Numbered from the stretch's first letter, positions 25,587-34,946 are shown. The stretch: DNA of 36,248 bases from an uncultured SAR86 cluster bacterium (GCA_902541175.1 CACBPP010000009.1:1-36248); one strand, 5' to 3'. The notes: generated by a model from the sequence alone, not told the origin. Made by a program: numbers and translations.

Positions 25587-26585
25587 ATGAGTAAATCTAT
25601 AAAAGTTGTTGTTACTGGAGCTGCAGGACAAATTGCCTATTCTTTAATACCAAGATTAGTCGATGGAAATACATTTGGAGATAAAATCGTTGATCTTGCA
25701 TTAGTTGAAATTCCTCAAGTTGTTGATAAGTTAAAGGGTTTAGTCATGGAGCTTGAAGATTCTTATTTTCCAAAAATGGGTAAAGTTACATATACCGATA
25801 ATTTTGAAGAGGCATCAAATGATGCTGACTGGTTCTTGCTAGTTGGAAGTATACCTAGAGGTATTGTCTATAACGGAAAGAAGATTGAAGAAAGATCAGA
25901 TCTTTTAAGTATTAATGGTGGTATTTTTGTTCAACAAGGTGAAGCAATTGGAAAATATGGAAAAGATGATGCTAAGATCTTAGTTGTTGGTAATCCTGCA
26001 AATACAAATGCTTTCATTGGAAAAGATGCTGCTAACAATGACAATCAACTTTGGATGGCAATGACAATGCTAGATTCTAATAGAGCTAAGTCTATTCTTG
26101 CGAAAAAAACAAACAATAATGTTTCTGATGTTAAAAATATGATTATTTGGGGAAATCATAGTCCAACTATGTATCCAGACGCAGAAAATACACTAATCTC
26201 AGGAAAGCTTGGTAGCGAAGTAATAAATGATATGAATTGGATAGAATCTGAATTCATTCCCACAGTGCAACAAAGAGGAAAAGCGGTTATAGATGCCAGA
26301 GGCGCATCTTCTGCGACATCAGCAGCAAAAGCAGCAATAGATACTGTTATTGCTTGTGAAAACCCAACTGATTCAGGTGATTGTTTTAGTGCAGCTATTG
26401 CAAGTGATGGTTCATATGATGTTCCTGAGGGCATTATCTGTGGTTATCCCTTAATTACTTTGGATGATGGATCAATAGAAATTAAAAGAGACATATCATT
26501 ATCTGAGTTTGCGAAATCTAAATTTAAGATATCTATAGATGAACTTTTATCAGAAAGAGAAGCCGTAAAACATCTCTTAAAATGA
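25587..26585 (+). CDS. mdh: Malate dehydrogenase
   Basis: NAD-dependent oxidation of malate to oxaloacetate in the TCA cycle. It is the type-2, cytosolic-like form (332 residues) and not the E. coli form. The cofactor site is VTGAAGQIAYSL (9-20). Substrate Arg91 (SIPRG) is present, as are Asp163 and Arg166 (LDSNR) and catalytic His191 (IIWGNHSPTMYPD). The mobile loop after Arg91 (GIVYNGKKIEER) is somewhat longer than the usual KxGMER form. It overlaps the next small gene by 4 nt. Confidence 0.92.
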   Translation: MSKSIKVVVTGAAGQIAYSLIPRLVDGNTFGDKIVDLALVEIPQVVDKLKGLVMELEDSYFPKMGKVTYTDNFEEASNDADWFLLVGSIPRGIVYNGKKIEERSDLLSINGGIFVQQGEAIGKYGKDDAKILVVGNPANTNAFIGKDAANNDNQLWMAMTMLDSNRAKSILAKKTNNNVSDVKNMIIWGNHSPTMYPDAENTLISGKLGSEVINDMNWIESEFIPTVQQRGKAVIDARGASSATSAAKAAIDTVIACENPTDSGDCFSAAIASDGSYDVPEGIICGYPLITLDDGSIEIKRDISLSEFAKSKFKISIDELLSEREAVKHLLK

Positions 26586-27043
26586 CAAAAAAAGAAAAAA
26601 TTCTTCATAGTTATATTGCAAATATTATTGAAGATGAAAATCCAAAAAATATTTTCATATTGACATCACAAGATGTGTCTAAGCTTATTAAAAGAATAGA
26701 GAAATTAAGTGTTAATGGATTATCTATTGGTCCTAATATTGAAAAATTATTAGATGAAAACTTTGATTTATTTATTATCTTGGATGATATATATGCATCT
26801 GAATCAAATATTGGAACAATAAAAAATCTTTTAAGTCATAAAATCGCAATTTTTACTAACTTTGAAGATGATCAAGAAACAAATGAAGTTATGCTTAAAC
26901 TTGGGTTTCAAACAGAATTAATTGATAAAAATAATAAATTAAAATGTTTCTCGTATAATTTAAAAACTTATAACAATAAAAGAACCTGGAACAATCCAAA
27001 GGGTTGGGCTAATCCTGAAAATTTTGATAAGTTTAGATGGTGA
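26582..27043 (+). CDS. Hypothetical protein, possibly DUF6231-like
   Basis: The 153-residue product is not firmly recognised. It has an alpha/beta pattern (NIFILTSQDV, FDLFIILDDIY, HKIAIFTNF) like a Rossmann-type fold without a visible SAM- or nucleotide-binding Gly motif. It ends in an aromatic, conserved-looking tail KRTWNNPKGWANPENFDKFRW, which recalls the gammaproteobacterial DUF6231 group (from memory, unverified). Its ATG overlaps the mdh stop (ATGA), so it is co-translated with mdh. It converges with lysS, 10 nt away. Confidence 0.7.
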   Translation: MTKKEKILHSYIANIIEDENPKNIFILTSQDVSKLIKRIEKLSVNGLSIGPNIEKLLDENFDLFIILDDIYASESNIGTIKNLLSHKIAIFTNFEDDQETNEVMLKLGFQTELIDKNNKLKCFSYNLKTYNNKRTWNNPKGWANPENFDKFRW

Positions 27044-27053
27044 TAGATTTAAA

Positions 27054-28544
27054 CTAAGATTTCAATTGAGGGAATAACAACACATCTCTAATAGAAGACT
27101 GATTAGTCAATAACATAACTAGCCTATCTACACCCATTCCAACTCCTACTGCTGGTGGCATGCCGTGTTCAAGCGCTGTAATATAGTCTTGGTCATAGTC
27201 CATGGCTTCTTTATCTCCAGAGTCTTTTGCGGCTACTTGTTCTTCAAATCTAGTAGCTTGATCATCAGGATCATTAAGTTCACAAAAACCATTAGCAAAC
27301 TCTTTTCCACCAATAAATAATTCAAATCGATCGGCATAATCTGGATTTTCTTCATTTCGTCTAGATAATGGCGAAACTTCAACAGGATATTCTGTAACAA
27401 ATGTTGGATCTATTAATTTGCTCTCTACAGTTGCTTCAAATACCTCTAAAAGAATTCTTCCAATACCCCAACTTTTTTCAACTTTTACTTTATTGCTGGT
27501 TAAAATATTTTGAAGTTTTTTCTTATCACTTAAATCATCTTTACCTAATTCTTTATTAAACTCTATAACTAAATCTGACAGAGTTGATTGTTTAAAATTA
27601 CTGAGGTCAACTTTAATATCTCCCCATTCAATTTTTGATTCACAGTCAGCTGCTTTAGCAGCATTTAAAATAATATCTTTTGTTAGATCCATTTGATCTT
27701 GCATGCTTGCATAGGCTTGATACCACTCCATCATGGTAAATTCTGGATTATGTTTAGTAGACAAGCCTTCATTTCTAAAACTTCTATTAATTTCAAAAAC
27801 GCGTTCAAAACCTCCAACTAATAATCTTTTTAAATATAGTTCTGGCGCGATCCTTAAATAAAGATCTTGTCCGAGGGCATTATGTTGAGTTACAAATGGA
27901 CGTGCTACTGCACCACCAGCTAAAGGATGCATCATTGGCGTTTCAACTTCTAAATAGCCTGATTCATTCATTTTCTTTCTAAGAGAATCAATTATTTTTG
28001 TTCTTTTAATAAAAACTTTCTTAGTATCATTATTTGTCATTAAGTCCAGATACCTTTGTCTATACCTTGCTTCTATATCTGTTAAACCCTTAAATTTTTC
28101 GGGCATTGGTCTTAATGATTTAGTAATCATTTCTAAATCCCATACATCTATGGTTAACTCATCTGTTTTAGTGCGAAACAGAGAGCCAGATACGCCAACA
28201 ATATCTCCAAGATCCCATGTTTTAAAATCTTCATAAACACTCTCATCAACATTATTTTTTGTTACATAGATTTGAATGTCGCCAGATGCATCTCGTAAGG
28301 TTGCGAAACTTGCATTACCCATGACTCTTTTTAAGACAATTCGACCAGCCACAGAAATATTTTTGATATTCTTTTCTGCTAGATCGTCTTTTGAGAGGTC
28401 ACCATATTCTTCATGAAGACTTAATGCATTATTTTTTGGTTTAAATGAATTGCCGTATGCATCTCCTCTGTCTCGAAGTTGATCTAACTTTTTCCGTCTC
28501 TCTTCAATGAGGGCTTTTTCGCCACTTATATTTTCTTTATCCAT
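27054..28544 (-). CDS. lysS: Lysyl-tRNA synthetase, class II
   Basis: Charges tRNA-Lys. It has 496 residues: the N-terminal OB anticodon-binding domain (about 60-165, with VAGRIVLKRVMGNASFATLR), then the class II core. Motif 2 contains FEINRSFRNEG, and motif 3 is GMGVDRLVMLL. The lysine pocket region FIGGKEFANGFCELNDP is intact. It abuts prfB (stop at 28545), the same pair as in E. coli. Confidence 0.97.
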   Translation of the reverse strand: MDKENISGEKALIEERRKKLDQLRDRGDAYGNSFKPKNNALSLHEEYGDLSKDDLAEKNIKNISVAGRIVLKRVMGNASFATLRDASGDIQIYVTKNNVDESVYEDFKTWDLGDIVGVSGSLFRTKTDELTIDVWDLEMITKSLRPMPEKFKGLTDIEARYRQRYLDLMTNNDTKKVFIKRTKIIDSLRKKMNESGYLEVETPMMHPLAGGAVARPFVTQHNALGQDLYLRIAPELYLKRLLVGGFERVFEINRSFRNEGLSTKHNPEFTMMEWYQAYASMQDQMDLTKDIILNAAKAADCESKIEWGDIKVDLSNFKQSTLSDLVIEFNKELGKDDLSDKKKLQNILTSNKVKVEKSWGIGRILLEVFEATVESKLIDPTFVTEYPVEVSPLSRRNEENPDYADRFELFIGGKEFANGFCELNDPDDQATRFEEQVAAKDSGDKEAMDYDQDYITALEHGMPPAVGVGMGVDRLVMLLTNQSSIRDVLLFPQLKS

Positions 28545-29642
28545 CTATATGCCCGCTTTTAAGGATGATTTCATAAAATCATCTAAATCACCATTTAAAA
28601 CTGCTGTTGTATTTCCTGTTTCATAATTTGTTCTCAAATCCTTGATTCTTGACTGATCCAGTACATATGATCTAATTTGACTACCCCATCCTATGTCTGA
28701 CTTACTGTCTTCAAGAATTTGCTGTTCTTCATTTTGCTTTTGTAATTCTAACTCGTAAAGCTTAGATTTTAATTGTTTTAATGCATTTTCTTTGTTTTTA
28801 TGTTGAGATCTATCACTTTGTGATTGAGCAACCAGTCCAGTTGGTACATGAGTTAATCTTACGGCTGAGTCTGTTTTATTTACATGCTGTCCACCAGCTC
28901 CTGAAGCTCTATAGGTATCTACTCTCAAATCTGCCTTGTTAATGTTTATCTCAATGGAATCGTCTATTTCAGGTGAGATAAATACTGAGGCAAATGAAGT
29001 ATGTCTTCTATTTCCCGAATCAAATGGAGATTTCCTTACTAGTCTATGTATTCCAGTTTCAGTTCTTAACCATCCATATGCATGGTCACCATCAACATAG
29101 AGTGAGGCTGACTTTATACCAGCAACATCACCATGTGATATTTCAACCAAATCAGTAGCAAAACCCCTACTTTCTGCCCATTTGGTATACATTCTTAAAA
29201 GCATTTCAGCCCAATCTTGAGCTTCAGTTCCTCCTGAACCTGATTGAATTTCTACAAACGCAGATGATGGATCCATTTTATTGCCAAACATTTTGCTAAA
29301 TTCAAGCTCTTCAAGTGCGGACACAATTTCATTTCTTTCATTTAAAATATCATCTATTGAGCTATCATCATTTTCCTCAATAGATACCTCGAGCAGAACA
29401 ACTGAATCAGATAATTTTCTAGATACCTCATCAAATGATTTTATACTTTTTTCTAATGTTGTTTTTTCTTTGCTGAGTTTTTGTGAAAGTTCTAAATCAG
29501 ACCATACCTCTTCTTTAGATAGTTCACTATCGATTTCATTTAATCTGGTTTTTTTATTATCGATAAGAAGAATATTGTCTTTAATATCTTGTAATCTTGC
29601 TTCCATTTCTGATAAAGAAAGTTTTAACTCTTGAAAGTCCAT
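28545..29642 (-). CDS. prfB: Peptide chain release factor 2, without programmed frameshift
   Basis: Recognises UGA and UAA stop codons. It has 365 residues with the codon-recognition tripeptide SPF (205-207) and the catalytic GGQ (250-252). E. coli prfB has an in-frame UGA at codon 26 and needs +1 frameshifting; here the corresponding place (about 29558-29573) reads Ile-Leu-Leu-Ile-Asp in one continuous frame with no stop and no strong Shine-Dalgarno-like element. So the autoregulatory frameshift is absent. It follows thrC by 2 nt; recJ, often upstream of prfB, is missing. Confidence 0.96.
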   Translation of the reverse strand: MDFQELKLSLSEMEARLQDIKDNILLIDNKKTRLNEIDSELSKEEVWSDLELSQKLSKEKTTLEKSIKSFDEVSRKLSDSVVLLEVSIEENDDSSIDDILNERNEIVSALEELEFSKMFGNKMDPSSAFVEIQSGSGGTEAQDWAEMLLRMYTKWAESRGFATDLVEISHGDVAGIKSASLYVDGDHAYGWLRTETGIHRLVRKSPFDSGNRRHTSFASVFISPEIDDSIEININKADLRVDTYRASGAGGQHVNKTDSAVRLTHVPTGLVAQSQSDRSQHKNKENALKQLKSKLYELELQKQNEEQQILEDSKSDIGWGSQIRSYVLDQSRIKDLRTNYETGNTTAVLNGDLDDFMKSSLKAGI

Positions 29643-29644
29643 AA

Positions 29645-31030
29645 TTAATTATTATCTTTTATAAATTCAAAAATTGAATTATCAAATGGGCTTAATTTAA
29701 ATGAAATTTCTTTCTTATTTAGAACCTTTTGCAAATTTTTAGGTACGTTTGTTAAATTAATATCTGCTTTTTCGAGAGCATTTGGAAATTTAGCTGGATG
29801 AGCTGTTGCTAAGATAATTGTATTATTTTCTAATCTATCATTAAGCTTAGAAACGGCATCAGCAGCTACAGCTGTATGAGGATCCATTATGTAGCCTGAA
29901 TTTTCGAAGTATGTTTTCATGCAATTGAATGTTGAGTTATCATCAATGCTATAGCTCAAGAAAAGACTTGCTGACTTTTTCCAAATGTCTTCATCTAATC
30001 TGATGCTTTCTGTAGGAAATTTAGAGTATAAATTTGTGCACTTGTCTGAATCTCTATTAAGGTAAAAATCATAAATTAATCTTTCAAAATTGCTTGCAAC
30101 GCTGATATCCATGCTTGGTGATATTGTTTCACTTACCTTATCTTTAGAGTAATCATTATCTTCAAAAAACCTATGTAAGATATCATTGCTGTTAACTGCA
30201 ACGATTATTTTTGACAGCGGCATTCCCATTTTTGAAGCTGCGTAGCATGCAAACACATTTCCAAAGTTGCCTGTTGGAACTGAAAAATTTAATGGTTTTG
30301 AAAATTCATTTGCTTTCAATGCAGCATAAAAGTAATAACATATTTGACCTATGATTCTCACCCAATTTATTGAATTTACTGCCAACAGATACTGGTTATC
30401 TTTTAGGAAAGATCTATCTTTAAATCCCTTTTTTACAACATCCTGACAATCATCAAAAGAACCGCTTGCAAGAATGGGAAAAACATTTGATTTATTCACA
30501 GTAGTCATCTGTTTTCTTTGAATCTCCGACATATTGCCATCTGGTATAAGAATAAAGCTTTTAATGGCGCTAAATTCTTTACATGCATCAATCGCAGCCG
30601 AGCCGGTATCACCAGAGGTTGCACCAAAAACAATGGCAGTTTTGTTTTGATCTACTAATGTTTTATTAAAGAACGCGGCAGCAAGTTGTAGCCCAAAATC
30701 TTTAAATGCTGCGGTGGGACCATGAAACAACTCAAGCACAGACAGAGATTCATTTATATCAACAATTTTTAAATAATCTTTTTCTTCAAAGTCATGCCAA
30801 GTGTTTTCTAAGACCTCATGCACTTCGTCTTTTGAAAATGATGAATCTGTATACATTGGCACTATATATTTTGCTACATCAATAAAAGATTCCAGACTTT
30901 TTAACTGGTTTAAGTCCACTTGAGGCCAAGAATCAGGCATAAATAGACCGCCATCATCTGCTAAACCTTGCATCAAAACCTCTTCAAAGGTCTTGTTATT
31001 ATCATTACCCCTTGTGCTATGAAATAACAT
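29645..31030 (-). CDS. thrC: Threonine synthase
   Basis: PLP enzyme that converts O-phosphohomoserine to threonine. It has 461 residues, the long type, with PLP Lys110 in HGPTAAFKDFG and the phosphate loop GATSGDTGSAAI. The N-terminal segment MLFHSTRG and DGGLFMP are typical. It lies 1 nt downstream of hom, so homoserine production and use are co-expressed; thrB is not in the window. Confidence 0.95.
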   Translation of the reverse strand: MLFHSTRGNDNNKTFEEVLMQGLADDGGLFMPDSWPQVDLNQLKSLESFIDVAKYIVPMYTDSSFSKDEVHEVLENTWHDFEEKDYLKIVDINESLSVLELFHGPTAAFKDFGLQLAAAFFNKTLVDQNKTAIVFGATSGDTGSAAIDACKEFSAIKSFILIPDGNMSEIQRKQMTTVNKSNVFPILASGSFDDCQDVVKKGFKDRSFLKDNQYLLAVNSINWVRIIGQICYYFYAALKANEFSKPLNFSVPTGNFGNVFACYAASKMGMPLSKIIVAVNSNDILHRFFEDNDYSKDKVSETISPSMDISVASNFERLIYDFYLNRDSDKCTNLYSKFPTESIRLDEDIWKKSASLFLSYSIDDNSTFNCMKTYFENSGYIMDPHTAVAADAVSKLNDRLENNTIILATAHPAKFPNALEKADINLTNVPKNLQKVLNKKEISFKLSPFDNSIFEFIKDNN

Positions 31031-31031
31031 T

Positions 31032-32291
31032 TTATTGTGGCTCGATCCTAATAGACCTTATTTTATTTACTGAATCCAGCGCCAGCAGATTATCAACTAG
31101 TTCTTGATAATCTTTTTCTTTAAAAGGATCTGTAATAATTATAATTGGCACTAAATCATCGTTAAGATTTTCTTTTTGACTTATTGACTCAATGCTAATA
31201 TCTTTATTTGCAAAAATAGAGGAAATAGAAGCCATCACACCTGATACATCACTTGCTTCAATATAAAAATAATATTGAAAGTCTAAATCAAAAAAATCAA
31301 TCAGCTCGCTGCTCTCATTAATATTGTTGACTTCTCTTATTTTTGAATCTGATAAATAAATTAAGTCAGAAATAACACCAGAAGCAGTTGCTTCCTGTCC
31401 AGCTCCTGATCCTGCAATATGTAGAGTGCCCAATAAGTCAGTTTCTACTTCAATACCATTCCTAACTCCTTTTAAATTAGCAAGATACGAATCAAGCTTC
31501 ACAAGAGATGGGTGTGCCCTTAAATCTATTGTATTATTTGTTGATTTTGCAATTGCAAGATGTTTAATTGTGTAACCCATTTCATAGGCATACTTAAAGT
31601 CATCTTTATAAATTCCATTAATACCCTCAATATAAAAATCTTTTGGAGGTAAGGAGCTTCCAAAAGCAAGTGAAGACAAAATGCCTATTTTATGAGCAGC
31701 ATCTGTACCCTCAATATCAAATGAAGGGTCAGGTTCTGCGTATCCCTTTTCTTGAGCTAGTTTTAAAGTTGGCTCAAATTCCATTCCCTCTTCCATATTG
31801 GATAAAATAAAATTAGAGGTTCCATTTAGCATACCTGAGATCTTAGAGATTTTACTTGCAGCAAGCTCCTGATTAAGAAGTTTAATTATTGGTGTGCCAG
31901 CGCAAACAGAAGACTCATAAAGTAACTTTACTCCGTTTTTGTTTGCTACACTAAAAAGCTCATCTCCGTGGTTAAATATAACCGCTTTATTGGCAGTAAC
32001 TACGTGTTTTTTGGCATTGAGTGCTTTGAGAATTAGTTCTCGCGCAACATCAACACCACCAATAAGTTCAACAATAACATCGATATCATGATCTATAATT
32101 TTAAAAATATCTCTTTCTATAATTACATTGCCAGGATCACATTTTGGATTATCTCGTCTTGCTCCAATTGCAATAATTTCAATCTCCAAATTACTACTTT
32201 TTTTTATTTCTGCTGCATTGGTTTGAAGAGTTTTAAAAAGACCTGTAGCAACATTTCCCCACCCGCATATTCCTATTTTTAGCTTATTCAT
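31032..32291 (-). CDS. hom: Homoserine dehydrogenase
   Basis: Reduces aspartate semialdehyde to homoserine for threonine and methionine. It has 419 residues, monofunctional without an aspartokinase domain. The NAD(P) site is GICGWGNVATG (8-18). The catalytic-domain signature GMLNGTSNFIL and the active-site region GYAEPDPSFDIEGTDAAHKI are present. The C-terminal ACT domain (about 340-419, ASDVSGVMASISSIF) suggests feedback by threonine. It sits in the xerD-dsbC-hom-thrC run. Confidence 0.95.
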   Translation of the reverse strand: MNKLKIGICGWGNVATGLFKTLQTNAAEIKKSSNLEIEIIAIGARRDNPKCDPGNVIIERDIFKIIDHDIDVIVELIGGVDVARELILKALNAKKHVVTANKAVIFNHGDELFSVANKNGVKLLYESSVCAGTPIIKLLNQELAASKISKISGMLNGTSNFILSNMEEGMEFEPTLKLAQEKGYAEPDPSFDIEGTDAAHKIGILSSLAFGSSLPPKDFYIEGINGIYKDDFKYAYEMGYTIKHLAIAKSTNNTIDLRAHPSLVKLDSYLANLKGVRNGIEVETDLLGTLHIAGSGAGQEATASGVISDLIYLSDSKIREVNNINESSELIDFFDLDFQYYFYIEASDVSGVMASISSIFANKDISIESISQKENLNDDLVPIIIITDPFKEKDYQELVDNLLALDSVNKIRSIRIEPQ

Positions 32292-32293
32292 TT

Positions 32294-33112
32294 TTAACTC
32301 TTTAGTTTTTTTAGTAAATCTTGTGGTGAATAATATCCAGGTAAAAGTTCACCTTCATTTGTAATAATTGCAGGAGTACCTGTAATACCTAATTTCTTTC
32401 CAATAGCATAATGTTTTGCAACAGGTTGAGATTCACAAAATTCAAGCCTCGGCTCTTTTCCATCTTTTAGGCTTGTAAGAACTGCTTTTGTGTCCTCTGA
32501 ACACCATGCACCTACCATTTTTGTAAATGTATCAGTTCCCAAGCCTGATCTTGGAAATGCAGCATATCTAATGCTAATTCCTAAATCATTATATTCTTTA
32601 ATTTGCTTATGTAGTTTTCGACAATATCCACAATCTACATCAGTAAAAATAGTCAGACTATGTTTTTCGTTAATTGATTTAAAAGTAATTAATTCACTTT
32701 CTTGAATTTCTTTCATCAATGATCTTCTTTTTTCAAACATATCCATGTCTGTTAAATTTTTTACTGAAGGTTCTAAACTCTTGTATGATCCATACAAATC
32801 TGCACCTACGTTTGCTGTCTGCAAATCAATCTTAAACATTTGGCCATATAAAAAATATCTTCCATCCTCAGATACATAAAGTGGCTGCAAATCACCAAAA
32901 TATACTTTATAAACACCTGGAAATTCTGACTTTTCAATTGACTCAATTTTTGATTCCTCGGGAAGAATAAGAGATATTATTTTTTCAATTTGATCTTTAT
33001 AACAATTTTCATGATTACACCTATCAATAAAATCCTCACTGATAGCATCCTGCGAAAAAATATTTATTGAAAATAACAATAAAAGTGAAAATGCGAAATA
33101 GTTTTTAAGCAT
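32294..33112 (-). CDS. dsbC: Thiol:disulfide interchange protein DsbC
   Basis: Periplasmic disulfide isomerase. I place the start at the ATG at 33112 (272 aa): it gives a clean signal peptide (MLKNYFAFSLLLLFSINIFS) and is preceded by AGAGGAT; the open frame up to 33148 lies inside xerD. The N-terminal dimerisation domain leads to a thioredoxin-fold domain with the catalytic Cys161-Gly-Tyr-Cys164 and the cis-Pro loop TGTPAI. An extra Cys pair (RCNHENC) near the mature N-terminus is unusual. It follows xerD by 1 nt. Confidence 0.92.
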   Translation of the reverse strand: MLKNYFAFSLLLLFSINIFSQDAISEDFIDRCNHENCYKDQIEKIISLILPEESKIESIEKSEFPGVYKVYFGDLQPLYVSEDGRYFLYGQMFKIDLQTANVGADLYGSYKSLEPSVKNLTDMDMFEKRRSLMKEIQESELITFKSINEKHSLTIFTDVDCGYCRKLHKQIKEYNDLGISIRYAAFPRSGLGTDTFTKMVGAWCSEDTKAVLTSLKDGKEPRLEFCESQPVAKHYAIGKKLGITGTPAIITNEGELLPGYYSPQDLLKKLKS

Positions 33113-33113
33113 A

Positions 33114-34001
33114 TTATCCTCTTGGATGATGTTTTTTAAGAACATCACTTAACCTTTGTTTTGCTATATGAGTATATATTTGAGTAGTTGATAAGTCACT
33201 ATGACCTAAAAGAAGTTGAACAGATCTAAGGTCAGCTCCTCTATTTAGAAGGTGTGTTGCAAAGGCATGTCTTAGGGTATGTGGAGATATGGAATTTTTT
33301 AAATTCTCCCTTATCAGATAAATCTTCACCCTTTGCCAAAATGCAACTCTAGTCATTTTTTTTCCTCTATTTGAAAGAAAAATTTCCTTTGATGAAGATT
33401 GTTCTCTGTCATTTAAATAAGATTTTAAAGAATCTAGAGCTGTCTCCCCAAAAGGAACTAATCTCTCTTTAGATCCTTTCCCAAAAACTTTTACTACACA
33501 TCTTTTCATATCAACATCAGTTATCTTTAGATTTACTAACTCAGATATTCTCATACCTGTAGCGTATAACATTTCAATCATTGCCTTATCCCTATTTTCA
33601 ATTTTATTTGAGACATCAGGACTGTTAAGTAATTTATCAACTTCAGCTTCAGACATAGACTCTGGTAAATATTTCTCTTGCTTTGGTGTAACTAAGTCGT
33701 TTAGTGGAGAGTTTTTTAAAAAATTTCTTTTAACTAAAAATATATAAAAAGATTTGATTGATGATATTTTTCTATTAACTGAGGAACTTCTCATTTTCCT
33801 TTGAAATAAGAACAATATATATTTATTAATATGATCCTCTTGAAGATTTTTATATTTAAGATCTTCATTATCCAGCCATTGAAAAAAAGATGAGATGTCG
33901 GCTTCGTAAGCTTTTACTGTATTATTAGAAAGTCCCTTATCTACTAAAAGATAATTCAAAAAAGATCTAAGATTAGAATCTTCCTTGTTAGATGTTTGCA
34001 T
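33114..34001 (-). CDS. xerD: Tyrosine recombinase XerD
   Basis: Site-specific recombinase that resolves chromosome dimers at dif with XerC. It has 295 residues: the N-terminal SAM-like DNA-binding domain (about 10-95) and a catalytic domain with Arg151 (TGMRISEL), Lys175, His241-x2-Arg244 (HTLRHAFATH), His267 (LLGHSD) and nucleophile Tyr276 (IYTHI). The neighbours dsbC and hom support XerD over XerC. No dif site was seen nearby. Confidence 0.93.
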   Translation of the reverse strand: MQTSNKEDSNLRSFLNYLLVDKGLSNNTVKAYEADISSFFQWLDNEDLKYKNLQEDHINKYILFLFQRKMRSSSVNRKISSIKSFYIFLVKRNFLKNSPLNDLVTPKQEKYLPESMSEAEVDKLLNSPDVSNKIENRDKAMIEMLYATGMRISELVNLKITDVDMKRCVVKVFGKGSKERLVPFGETALDSLKSYLNDREQSSSKEIFLSNRGKKMTRVAFWQRVKIYLIRENLKNSISPHTLRHAFATHLLNRGADLRSVQLLLGHSDLSTTQIYTHIAKQRLSDVLKKHHPRG

Positions 34002-34005
34002 TTTA

Positions 34006-34935
34006 TTATTCTAGACGTTCTTTGATTCTTGCAGATTTACCGGATCTTTCTCTAAGATAAAATAACTTAGCCTGACGAACATCACCTTTTCTTTTTACTT
34101 TGATAGAATCTATCATTGGGCTATGAGTTTGGAATGTTCTCTCTACACCGATTCCACTTGAAATCTTTCTCACTATAAAAGACGAGTTTAGTCCAGCTTT
34201 TTTTACACCCATCACGACCCCTTCAAAAGCTTGTAATCTTGTTCTTTCTCCTTCCCTAACTTTCACAGATACAACAACAGTATCTCCTGGTCTAAATTCG
34301 GGAAGATCAGTTTTCATTTGTTTTGATTCAAATTCATTGATTATTTGAGAAGGAGTTTTCTCCTCTAAAGAAACTGAAAGCGCCTCTTCAGCAGCTGCTT
34401 CTTCTCCTTCGGGAGATTCTTCTTCTACAGGAACTTCTTCTTCTACAGGAGCTGCTTCTTCTTCAGGAGCTGCTTCTTCTTCAGCAGGAGCTTCTTCTTC
34501 AGCAAGAGCTTCTTCTTCTTCAGCAGGAGCTTCTTCTTCTAAAGGAGCTGCATCTTCAGCAGGTGCCTCTTCTTCAGTAGTAGCTACTTCTTCGACTGGA
34601 ATATCTTCGTCAATAGATTCTTTTTGACTAGCAGCGGATTCAGCCATTGCTGTTGCTGCATCATCAACTGCGCTTGGTGATGGTGATTCGTTAAAATGAA
34701 TATCCCAAGCATCTAGTAATTTTGCTTTTGTTAGATTGATATCTAGTTCAAGTCCATTTTCTTTTGCTACCGCAACTATGTCAGCTTTTTTCATTTTGTT
34801 AAGAGCTGATTTTGTAGGAAATTCTCTAGTATCTTCTATCCTAGTTTCTTCTTTTTTTGGTTCTTCAGGCGCAGATGAACCACCAAATAATCGGGAAAAA
34901 AAACCTTTTTTCTTGTTTTCTTTACTATCGCTCAT
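34006..34935 (-). CDS. rplS: 50S ribosomal protein L19 with a long FtsY-like N-terminal extension
   Basis: The last 116 residues (about 194-309) are a normal L19: [40 protein letters not shown] and [20 protein letters not shown]19 is usually about 115 residues. Here 190 residues precede it in one open frame. Residues 1-20 have basic-aromatic [12 protein letters not shown], very like the membrane-binding helix at the FtsY N-terminus; 39-78 form a SAP/Rho-N-like helical unit ([19 protein letters not shown]); and 110-192 are an Ala/Pro/Glu repeat. No ATG, GTG or TTG stands at the normal L19 start, so the extension is probably translated. It could be removed by proteolysis later. It lies 19 nt after trmD, as in other Proteobacteria. 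Confidence 0.93.
   Translation of the reverse strand: MSDSKENKKKGFFSRLFGGSSAPEEPKKEETRIEDTREFPTKSALNKMKKADIVAVAKENGLELDINLTKAKLLDAWDIHFNESPSPSAVDDAATAMAESAASQKESIDEDIPVEEVATTEEEAPAEDAAPLEEEAPAEEEEALAEEEAPAEEEAAPEEEAAPVEEEVPVEEESPEGEEAAAEEALSVSLEEKTPSQIINEFESKQMKTDLPEFRPGDTVVVSVKVREGERTRLQAFEGVVMGVKKAGLNSSFIVRKISSGIGVERTFQTHSPMIDSIKVKRKGDVRQAKLFYLRERSGKSARIKERLE
34366..34578 (-). repeat. rplS: Acidic Ala/Pro/Glu-coding repeat inside rplS
   Basis: A degenerate repeat built of units such as EEEAPAEEE, read from GAA/GAA/GAA-GCT/CCT codons, covers about residues 120-190. On the + strand it shows as recurring CTTCTTCTTCAGCAGGAG blocks. It can expand or contract by slippage without breaking the frame. 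Confidence 0.8.
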
Positions 34936-34946
34936 AATATTCGCCT

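Noticed and set aside
33113-33148. Longer DsbC start
   Set aside because: It would put 12 polar residues before the signal peptide and overlaps xerD; the ATG at 33112 has a good ribosome-binding site.
34366-34578. CRISPR-like or tandem-repeat array
   Set aside because: The repeats are in frame, encode Glu/Ala/Pro and have no spacers; this is a low-complexity protein segment.
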